64,000 bases of DNA from the NCBI GenBank assembly GCA_964017045.1, contig OZ024799.1:29399596-29463595 (forward strand), written 5' to 3'. Within the stretch, counting starts at the first letter, position 1, and each line of letters begins with the position of its first letter. The position numbers were made by a program, and so were the translations under genes. The stretch is from Omphiscola glabra (taxonomy: Eukaryota; Mollusca; Gastropoda; Lymnaeidae). The notes under the pieces were generated by a model. That model did no database searches and had not been told where the DNA came from. It worked only from the letters and a program-made list of their open reading frames with translations. This document shows positions 34,011-45,200 of the stretch, piece by piece.

Positions 34011-35035
34011 GTTGTCTTTTCCTGCGCAGCATTCAGTATTTAATTTGAAGAAAGTACGCATTTAACATGCTGTCAGAATGGAGTAGCTAATCCCACGTCA
34101 CAGAATAAAGGTAAATGACATTTGAGGCCCCAAAATGCCCTGTCCAAAGGCAACTATAATATCAGTGTTTTTTTTAAAACAAAGTCAGTCTTGATTAATG
34201 GAGAAGTTATCTCAATCACCTCTGTATCTTATAACTACTTAGCAACTGTTTCATTGTGTATGTCAAACTCTGCAGTTGTTATACATTTTATTTTCTTAAT
34301 GTTGCTAAACTGTTCACTGAATTTAGTACACTTAGTACATTACAATTTGCACATGTATTATTTTTTTGTATACATGTAATAAAGTTATTCTTGATTCATT
34401 GCTGTTCTCTTTGGTTTGTGTGTGCAGATTTAGAGGAGTCTTGCAAAGTATAATAATAATACTTTAACTTGGAGAAGACAATTAACATACAGGAAGAAAC
34501 ATATTTTATTTTAAATATTCTTTGAAGCAGATCATGAATTTAGAATTTGATAAGTAAATAAGCAGTTTTTAACTTCTTTGGTTTTTTAAGTGAATGAAAT
34601 AATACAGATTACTTCCAGCACTCATTACTCTTATCTGTGGATACTGCTAATTAATGTAGACAGTAATTATTTGCTTTTTTAGGTAGGGATATATTATTAA
34701 ACTGCCTTCACCAACCACCCCACTTAGTCCCCTATAATATTTATATTTTTAGAATGTTTGCAAAAGCTGAAATCCCAGACCTGATTTTGGTGTTCAATGT
34801 ATGACTTTGAGATGTCTTTTATGATTGTACGCTGAGATCTGTCAGAACTACAACGTTAAGAGACTGGGTTGAAAAGATATTTTACGGTAGAATCTACGAT
34901 AAAAAAAAATTAAAATAAAACATTTTCAGTTGTTAGTTTTAGCCCCATCTACATTCGGTGGTGAATAGAAATAAAAATATGATGGGTTAGAGGCCATCCA
35001 TTATTATATTATGTTATCATTGAGAGGGGAAAGGG

Positions 35036-35208
35036 GTTGCTTTTGCCATCAGGAAGTGGTGTGGGAAGGAGGGGGGGGGGCGGTTCGCCCTGGGTGGCAA
35101 ATAACATTATATGAGGGGCAACATTTTCATCCAACTGCTGAGCTTTTTTTGTAGAGTCTCAAAAATCTTGCTTGGCCTCGGGCAGCACTAACACTAGCTA
35201 CGCCACTG
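35036..35208 (+). mobile_element. hAT-type MITE fragment, second copy of the CCACTG family
   Basis: Shares GGCAGCACTAACACTAGCTA and CGCCACTG with the copies at 30208-30301 and 46520-46669, and the AAAGGGGTTGC left part with the 46520 copy. Target duplication not found. Confidence 0.45.
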
Positions 35209-35340
35209 CCTCGGGTGGCACTAATACTACCTATTCTGTTATTGTTGCTGTGTAACTCAAGTAACTGGGTCCATATGGAAGAAAATATTTCTATTTATTT
35301 TTATATGATAAGGTATTGTAGACCTTTGAGATGGTAAAGT

Positions 35341-35476
35341 CAGACCTGTTTACCCTCTAACTCTTAAAATCGTACAATATCATCACAAAATCGTTCAAAT
35401 ACATAATCTTAATAGTAAAAAAATAAACCTCAAAATGGTACATTGTATGCCAAAATTGTAAGAGTAAACAGGTCTG
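35341..35476. mobile_element. 136-bp MITE with TIR and 6-bp flank duplication
   Basis: The left end CAGACCTGTTTACCCT and right end AGAGTAAACAGGTCTG are inverted repeats. Both flanks read TAAAGT (35335-35340 and 35477-35482). The interior repeats AAAATCGTACAATAT motifs. A left-half copy lies at about 12927-13015 inside the 12702-14346 hAT element. Superfamily unassigned. Confidence 0.72.
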
Positions 35477-38399
35477 TAAAGTACTGTTTTGCAAGTTCCA
35501 GGTTAACCAGGCATCAAAATGCCAAGGGTACAAGTTAGTAAAAAAAATTAGCCTGAGTGGTGATGAAAAATTTACCATCTAAGATAATTACATAGATAAA
35601 AAAAACAAACAAATCAAACACAATGATAAAAGAATTTTATTTTAAAAAATTAATGAGTAATGACCACAGGGATCCTTGTTTATTACTGCATGTCTCTGTG
35701 CCATTCCATGTCACACAAACTATTCCTATAGATTCCCATTCAAAGATGGTCATTCATACATGAATGGCAAGCTTTAGCTCTCAACCATGTCTTTCCAAAG
35801 TTTTTAAAAACTGAATAATGAACAACTTTTAGGTGAATTTTATTAATTACTTATCGAATCTATAGGAGTATTTTGAAGAAATCATATATCCATACTGGTT
35901 ACAACAATACAAATTCTTGAAAATCTCAAAAAAGTTTTGTGGGCATGAAGATACATTCAAAAGATTCATTCATTTAAAATATATGTATCTGAAAGGTAGG
36001 AATAATGTATAGAAAGAAATTATTTTACAACATGGTCTAAATTCAACCAAGGTATAAATTAAACAAAAACAACATATCACATCCAATGGAATAATTCTAC
36101 AACAAAAATAGTTCAACAAAAATAAAATAGGACAGGTTAGATAACCATTAGTTAATAGTTTACCTGAAAACCAGTAATGAAACAAATCTTTTTTTATTAT
36201 TGCTTTGGCACCTTTCCTTATGTGCTCATATTTATAACAGGAAAAAACTCCACAAAACAAGTTGGTTAAGGAATTCCCAATAGAGTAATAATAATAATAT
36301 AAGAAATTGTATTTTTCAAAAGAAGTTATCTTTCATTTTCCCCTTCCTTTTATTAACTTATTTATAGCTTATGACATTTGCCTAAAAAAATAAGACCAAA
36401 ATAAATATAAAAGGCAATAATGTTACAATTGTTCCTTCTGAGGACACAACTTTATAAATGGTGCCAAGTAATAATGTTCATGAAGCTATACAATTTGGAA
36501 ACTTAATTTGTAAAAAACATAGCACCATGACTAGCAAATGAAGAGGAATGATAAATGAGATGAATTCAGTTTGAATCAGCTTAAAAATGAGAAAGAATTA
36601 CTTTAATACTCAACAGGAATATACAATAAATACACAATATCAATTAAAAACCACAACTGTTAACTAAAAATAACAAATATACTTCCATCCAACTGATGTT
36701 TCAACAGACTTTAATAACAAATTCATTAACATTTTAATAATGTATCTCTTTTTGTTTCTTGCTAAAATTGACTATGACACTCCCTAAGACTTGATCCATT
36801 TATAAATTTATTCATATACTGCCGATGCATGAACTTCCCAATCCCTTATCATTTTTAGTATTAGCATATTTAATAAACATAGGGATAATTTTTGAATGTT
36901 TTTTTGTTGTACTGAGAATTGAAATTCAAATGTGAATTAATTATTCTGGTTTTAGTTGGAAGACAAGCTACTCTTGAATTTGGCAGGCAAATTAACTTTC
37001 TTCTAAATTACTTGTTTGGGGTAGTCCATTTCAAATGTGAATAACTTAACTACAAATAACTGCTTGTATTATTGAATATTATCTAACTGGGTCCATGTGG
37101 AAGAAGGTCATTCCACTAGATTTCCTCAGATATCAATTCAAAAACATTAACTCATGATAAAAATAATTAATAAAACAATTCATTTTAAAGATCATCCCAT
37201 GAGTTGTAATATACGGGGAGCACATTTAAGAAAATATTAAAATACTAGCTGGGGCAATGCAACCACATTGGGCGTGTAAAATATGGGAAGAGGTGCATAA
37301 TCTATGATAATAACTCCAGATGCACAGACTTTGAGGGTTCTTTTTCCTACATGGACCATGATCCATGTTACTTTTTACAATTTCAAAAAGCCTAGGATCT
37401 GTCTCCTTATCTGGTATTTCAGTACAAAATAATTCTATCAATTATTTGCACAGTTCTAGGTTTATCCTCATTGACAGCTATTAAGAGGAGACAATGTGGT
37501 AGACCTAATTTATGAAACTCAATGACGTAGACATGTGTTATTTTGTGTGTATTTGGTGCATACCTGATCAAGCGCATGACAGGGGAAGTAGCAATTGAGA
37601 GCAGGGCAGACAAGATCTGCCCTGGAATTATTATTATTATTATAGATTACCAAAGGATGATAGGAGATAACAACTTATAGAATTCAAGCAACAAATGTTT
37701 TGAAACTGAAGCAGTTGACTCAGACACTTAATTCACAAATAAATTATTTTTAAATTCTTAAAATATTTGAATTGAGAGGACAAATTAGAAAGCAGGATTT
37801 AACCTTTTCTGTGTCGTGGATTTTTTAAAAGTCTGCTGCAATAGAGTTGCTTCCATGACCTACTGATATACTCTAGTTTTAATGAATTCTAAAAATATAT
37901 TTTATGATAAAATTTCTGTTAAATTGAGTACAACTTCCAAAAGGTATTATGTCAGAAAAAGTCAGTCAGTTACTCTGTAATACATATACTTCCATGCAGC
38001 ACCAAAAAAATGCCAAAAAAACATTTTTTTAAAAGTTGTACCATCAAGTATACAACAGATAAATTGATTTTAAAAAATTAAACTAACAACTCAGTGATTA
38101 GTACAAAAGGTAAATTTCACAGGAATAAATATAAGAAACTTGAGGGACGAAAGTTAGTTTTGATATTAGATAACTTGCCTTAAGAAAAACTACCAACAAA
38201 TCATGTTTTATCTCTCAGCGCTATTTGGGGGGGTTATTCTTAAAAATGCATAAAAATTCTGATATTTTCTTGCCTTTCTCAACATGTTGAATTAGAATTG
38301 AACTCTCTCTCTCTTAACTCTATTTATGGACATCCACTTTACAAGATTGTAAATCAACTCATAAGCTTATATTTGTATCTACCAATATTTGGTAAATAG

Positions 38400-38580
38400 A
38401 TTAGGCGTAAGCCCAGACATGCTGAGCAGTTTAAAAGATGATGTGTTACTGTCTCATCTGGATGTTCGCATAGGGGGCACAATGGTGTTCTATCTTGTGG
38501 GAATTATGTTGTATGTGTTCTGTGTGCAGGGAGAAGATTATGTCTGACCTGTTCATGTAGCAAGTAACGAAGGTACATAA
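38400..38580 (-). mobile_element. LINE relic (reverse transcriptase/RNase H C-terminus)
   Basis: On the minus strand the frame reads LHEQVRHNLLPAHRTHTT, a stop, then RTPLCPLCEHPDETVTHHLL and NCSACLGLR. The C-P-L-C-x-H-P-D-E-T-x-x-H-x-L-x-x-C pattern is the zinc-knuckle-like C-terminus typical of Jockey/I-type LINE proteins. The in-frame stop makes it a dead copy. Confidence 0.65.
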
Positions 38581-39272
38581 AGCCCTCACTAACGAAGTAT
38601 AATAGTGATAGCTGTCTTAGGTGTGAATGTGTACTAATTACATTTCCTTCCCAAAACATTAGACGTATTTTATAAATAGCCTCATATCATGCCTATGATA
38701 ATAACAAATAAATGCATTTTTAGCAAAGTCAACAAATTCAACTTGTGTAACAGGACATCAACTATCTTAAATAAATTATTTATAACCTTGCCTACTTAAA
38801 AACCATCAAATTATTCAGAAATAACATTAGCATATAAGTAACTAAATAAACTCCTTGCAGTTATTTGGCATTACTGATAAAGAAATAAATTAATTGGTTT
38901 CACATGGAAATAATGGTATTAGACCTGTTTTGGTCCAACAATGGTGTCATTGTATAGATTGTTTTATATTATCTGAGACTCAACCTCCCCTGATTCCACT
39001 GTCCAAGGTTGCAATGATTTACAATTTCTACCCAGATAAGACAGACAAAGTTTTATAACTGATCGTGACACATGAGAATAGCTATAAAACTTGACTTTTG
39101 ATCAATAAATTAAAATATTAAAAACCAATGACTTGAATTAATACTACAATAACTAATTTCACACATTGTTAAATCACATTAGCATATTGCACTGATATGG
39201 TAAGTTATTAGGACAAGTAAAAAAAAAAAGGAGTTTATAAAAAAACAAACCCCTTGCCAAATAATTTAGTCA

Positions 39273-42200
39273 TCACATTTCGTCAAATATAACACTGTTA
39301 TCTTCCATTATACGAGCAGCCACTTCTCCGTACTTGCTCTTCTCCTCTCGTATACTGACCAACAGTGGCCCAAGACGCTGGCACAGTGAACTCCTGAGTG
39401 TGACAGTGTCTGGATAATTATGCATGAAATTTTCCAGAAGACGCAGCATGTCCATGCGCAGCTGAGGATGTCAGAATAATTTGGAAATGATACAAAGATA
39501 CTGTTTGGCAGAGTGGTTTAAGTCAACAGAAATGTGTCTACTCATGTGTTTTTTTTAAGTAAACAAGTATTTCAAGCCTACATTCATTTTAGTTTTCTAA
39601 CATTTTGAGGGGGGGGGGGGGGGGGGGGGGAAACAGTCACAAGATTAAATTTAAACCTTTTTGGTTTTTAGTTTCAGACTAATTTAGTTGGGTTTTTAAA
39701 GTGTGTCTGAAGAAACTACTTATTAAGAGTTCTTATATGAGAATAAAAAGCAAGATATTCTGTGGCTCTGTTAATGTTGGCTTTCTAAATAAATCAAACT
39801 TTCCCATGCTGGGAGGAACAATATAAATATATATATATATGCCTGCCTGGTTACCTATCTATTTTATAGATAGCATTAATATATTTCTCTTTTTATAATT
39901 AAGTATTTCTCACAGAAACAAAAGCAACTACTTGAGGAACCTTAAGGTTCTCTGGAAAACTATATAAGATACACTGGTTTTAATAAATACAGAGTTTAAA
40001 AAAAAAGGTCTTACTGAATCGTCCCTATTGAGATCTCGCAAAAATTCCTCAAAAATCCCAATCAGGGCCTCAACATCATTGGTGTAGAGAAGATCTGATG
40101 TGTCTGGGTTGTCAAACAAATGGGTCAGCAGTAAAATGACAGAGTTGACCTTAGGCTCAATACCTGACTCCAGGAGTCTCGTGGGGTCATCTGGAAATAT
40201 TCAGTGAAAATACAAATATAAAGCTACCAACTTATTGCAACTTTAAAACTGCTCTGATATTCTTTTTTAAGAATTGTTTGAATATTTAGTGTCATAATTA
40301 AGAAAATTGTAAAGGAAATTGAAGTAAGTTGTAAAGTTATATTAAAAATCTTCAAAGTTTTTAAACATCTGATTCATGACTTAATCTTTATTTAGACTGC
40401 ATTAACACTACCGTGTTTAGAAAGAAAAATGAGAGATGAAGCCAACAGTGCATGGCCATGGGCCAGTTTGAGGGCTTCCGTGACAGGGTTCTGAGAGTTG
40501 TCCTCATGTTGGAGGTGGTAAGCACACACCAGGGCCAACAGCATGTCTACATCATTAAGACGATTCATTTCAGCCATGGTTTCAGTCATGCCCAGCAGCC
40601 AGATGAAGAAATGAATATCCATGGTAGCTGTGTCAGGAATAAAGAGAAAAAACTGGCACATTAACACAGTTAAAAATCATATTCTCTGGATCGGGATGAA
40701 TTTTGTTTGGACCATATGTCTGTGTTACGAACCGGTTTTTACCAAGTTCGATAATTTCGTTTGTCTAAGGGTTACAGTAACTACACAAACCATTGATTCT
40801 TAAAGTATCTTTATTAACAACTAAACTACATTGTCATTACTCAAACACAACACATTACACAATATGTCTTTTCCCATTACGAAAAATATGTCACACAATA
40901 CCAAACATTTAATAGCATCTACCCACACACTCTCCAAACAATATGTAATCTCAGTATACATACAAGTCCTTAACGGCCTGAAACTCAAAGATTCTACAGC
41001 TCTGGTATAAAAAAGCAATAGTTCACAATATATATAATTCCCATCATATTATTTCCTGACACAAAGGAATCCTACATCCAGCAACAACAAAGGACATCTC
41101 TAGAGTTGTTTAATGTGATCTGTTTCTTCTTGTATTTTCATTTGTCCTGTTTGCATGAAAAAGGCTCTAAACTGAAACATTCACATCTTATTGTCCTGTC
41201 TTCTCATTCAAGCTTCAACATACCTTGTTCGACTATTTCATTCACACAGCTTGAATGCAGTCCTTCAATTATTATCTTTTACACAAAGAAGAATTTAATT
41301 CAGTCACAGGGCGCAAACAAAAATGACTTGTTAAATACTGTTTTACCGGAATAATATTTTTTTGTTTTAAATTATTAAACAAGAAATCTCTGGTTTAAGT
41401 TTAGATCTAATTAAAAGAACTAGGTGCAAAAATAAAACAACATTACATATTATTTAGGCTTATCAGTTATTAAATATCTGCATTCTATAAAGTATTGAAT
41501 TAATTGATACATTATAAAGATTTATTAAAAAGCAAACAAATTGGTTTATAAACTAAAAATTAAAAATCAACCTACAGGTGAGTTTGTGTGGTGATGGCTG
41601 ACCTTTCATGAATATAATACCCAAGGTCTTGGCAATCTGAAGGACACGTGTATCACCTGCAACGAGAATTTTAAGACATTGATTCTCTATGCATGAAAAA
41701 GAGATCATATTTAAGGCAAATAAATGGTGATAAAAATTACTTTTTAAAATATTTGGTTATTCAATTTAAGATATGGTGAAAAGAAATATAAAACTGACAG
41801 TTATGATGTTGCTGCATTTCTGCAACCATTTCCTGTGGTAGCTCTGAATAAAGAAACTCTTGGATGGCCTGTGGGTTCAATCTGCAGATTGCCTCAATCA
41901 GCTGAAGTAGGCATGAGTGAATAACCCATCTTGTTTCCTAAAGAAATTATATGACAAAAATATGTAAAACAAAACAAATGAAGTTATCAGATAACAAAAA
42001 TCACTTTTTCAAATTAGAAATAGACTACATTTTACTCAAGCAACTTGAATTATTTTAAAATTTCAGTATTTTTTAGCAACTCATTGTATAATTGAAAATC
42101 TTGATTAAAATATGAAATAGTCAGTCTGGTTTAAAACTATCTTCAACATTTGAGGTTCGACCAAGAGAATATAAAAAGTAATATATTTATGTAGTTAAAT

Positions 42201-45200
42201 TACTACTGTTTAAAGGTCTATTCACTCACTTACAGTAACTCACCATTTGATAATACTTAGCAATGACTTCCACCATGTTGAAGTTGTCTTTCTGGATGGC
42301 TGCCACACTGACACAGTGCTTGGCATTATTCTATGGACAAAATCTCCTTTGTTAACTTTTCAATGTCAGTTACTTTATTCAAGAACATTATTATTTTATA
42401 TAGGATAGAGAATGTGGCTTCTTTTGTGAAACAGTTAAAGTGGCTAAATTTAGAGTTGACAGCTGTAAATTGTTGTGGATTCTGTCCAGTGAGAAATAAT
42501 ACACTTGAATGTTTCCACAATTTGCCTCAGAGTAATAAAGGTTATACTTCCCACCTTCATAATTTTAGATACATACCAAGGTATCAGATAATCCAGTTAT
42601 AATGTCAATAATACTATCCAGGTCATCCCGTAAGTAGTGGCCCCTTTGCTGGGAGTCATTGGTCACATCGGCAAGTTCTGATATAAGTTTGTCTAAAGCA
42701 AGGGTGTCCTCGCACTGGAAATCTCGTCCTGTACTCCGGCACTGTGGATGAAAAATATTCATCACAATGCATTAAAATACAAACCTGCCTGAATATATCG
42801 TTAAGAAAATATATTCCATATTTAAGATTATCTTCTATAAAGCTAAATCTTTGAAAGTAGGCAGTTTCCAAATGATATTTAGACTAATGCTGAAATGAAT
42901 AACCTTCAGGTTAAAAAATTCATTAGGCTCCAAACTAACTAGAAAAAATTAAAAACTATAATCACAAAGAGACTAATTAGCACTAACCTCATGAGCCAAA
43001 CCAAAGCGCATCGCAACAACTTCAAGGGAAGGCTTTATGTGAGGTACTTTGGCAGACAACAAATTCATAACAGTGAGAATTGCCCAATGACTTTCTTCAT
43101 GACTTAAGTTTGTCACTTTTCGAAACTGGTCAAATAAGAAAAAGTTTTTATAAGTTTTCTTCAAGACTTTACTTTGAGATTTAAAAAAATATCAGTTCTC
43201 AAAGAAAAAAACAGATTCTTTTATAAACATTTGAACAAGTTTTTATTAAGAGGGCACACAATTTTATGATTTCATTTTATACTTATTCTAAATACTTGTC
43301 AATTAAAAAGGCAGTTGGACCCAAAATTACACTTAATTAATAAAATGAAGTTTTCCATTCCTTCAGTAATAAAAACTGTTGAAATATTACATCAAATAGA
43401 TTAAAATGCATGATTATTGAATGACAACTAACACCATTATATTAATATTTAACTTACAATTAACTATCCTGTTAAAAAATTTGCTGGCACATACATAAGG
43501 AGTAAACCACATGCCTTTCAATCATACAGTTTAAGACTACTGCTGCACACTAGATCGTAGGTCGTATTATAAATTGCAGCCACCAAGAGCAAAACACGTT
43601 CGTTGTTTTGTTGCTTTCCTTTTTTCAGGTTTAGCCTTACTTTGTTGTGCTTATTTATAGGGAGAAAGTTGGAAGCCTCCAGAAAATAGATTCTAGAAAT
43701 AGCATCGCCTGATAGCATTTTAGAACAAATAGAACATAAAAAACCTTATGCCAATCATGGTACATTGTGGTAAAATTAGGTCAACACACATACTACAACA
43801 AAAGGATGAATATGGAGGGAGAATACCAACCAACCATGAATACTATGGACTATATCAGAATTCCACATTAGTAGCAAAAATGAAAAAGGGCAGGCTGCAA
43901 TTGGCGGGAGACTTAGAAAGAATGCCAAATGGCAGAGGCGTGAAGAAGGCGCACCACCAAAACCCCAAAGGAAAATGGCTAAAATGCAGACCTAGCCTTT
44001 TTGGATAGATGATGTGGAAAAGTTATACAGCGCCTTAAAATCCAAGCATGGAATAGAAAAGCATCAGTTAGGTCTGAGTGGAAGGAAGTGATGAGGCAGG
44101 CCAAAGCCCTACATGGGCTGTAGCGCCACAGGGATGGATGATTGAAACAATAATCTATTAATAATTCTACAATCTTTTACTCCTAACACAACTTACTTCT
44201 CCAATCATTTCCTCACAGTCTGCATGAGTGACCTGCACACAGTGGGCTTGTGCCATCTCCAGGACTTCTTGTTGTTTATGGAGTGATTCTTGGTTGTTGG
44301 CGGCAGTTTGCTGCTTCAACACTGAGGCAAACACCCTAGAGGCAAGTTTTGACTCATGTCTTTCCTTCTTCTTTACCTTGACATTTCGATGTTGCGGTAA
44401 GGCTAAAGCATTGCTGTGAAATGATGACTATCAGATTAACATATTTTTCATTTTAAAAAAAGAGCTAAGAAACAGTTTTTTTTAAATAATTACTTTCATA
44501 TTAATTTTGGGATTAAACTAGGACAAAAATATTTTGAAAAACTTCAAAATACCATTTAAAAAAAATAAAACTGCATAATTCCTCTACCTTAAAAATTCCT
44601 CAGTTTTATACAAAAAAAAACAACAATACTCTTAATAAATCATTGAGAAAATGTTATTTAAAAACATGTATTTTGCCATATTGGAAACTTACTGAGCAAA
44701 GAATTTTCCCTTTGGGTCAAATTTAGGCTGAAAATCATCACAACAGCAGTCTTCAAGAGGTCGTCGCCCGCAAAGTTCCAGAATGTCAGAGTTCAGACTG
44801 ACATACATGTCATCCACTTTTAGGACTTCCTCTGTTGGGGTCAGGTCAACTGGAGCTGGAGGTAGTCCATCTGCCTCTATAAAGTGATCAATACTAAAGT
44901 CTCCATAGTCTTCAGGGGGAGGTGGGGGCAAATCTTCTAGTGGTATATCCAGGTCATTAACACCAGAAGCAGATGCGTTACTTTCATAGCTTTCATCTAA
45001 GCTGAAATTCACAGGAGGAGGAGGCATTGCACCAGGGTAACTGTCATCATCACAATCTGATCTATAATAAGACAAATGAGAACTGGATCTTTTCTCTTCC
45101 ATTTCAAAGTTACAGCTGATATTTTGGTGTTCATCCTCTGAATCAGTCAAGTATTTTCCCTCACAGTTTTCAACCACATCTGGGGGGCCTCCTTTACTTT

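Larger units (their letters stand above)
34011..39272. other. intergenic region between two convergent genes
   Basis: Very AT-rich. It holds two MITE copies (35036-35208, 35341-35476) and a LINE relic (38400-38580). It must also contain the NCKIPSD 3' UTR on the minus strand. TTTATT occurs on the plus strand at 36807 and 36349, but no signal stands out. Confidence 0.45.
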
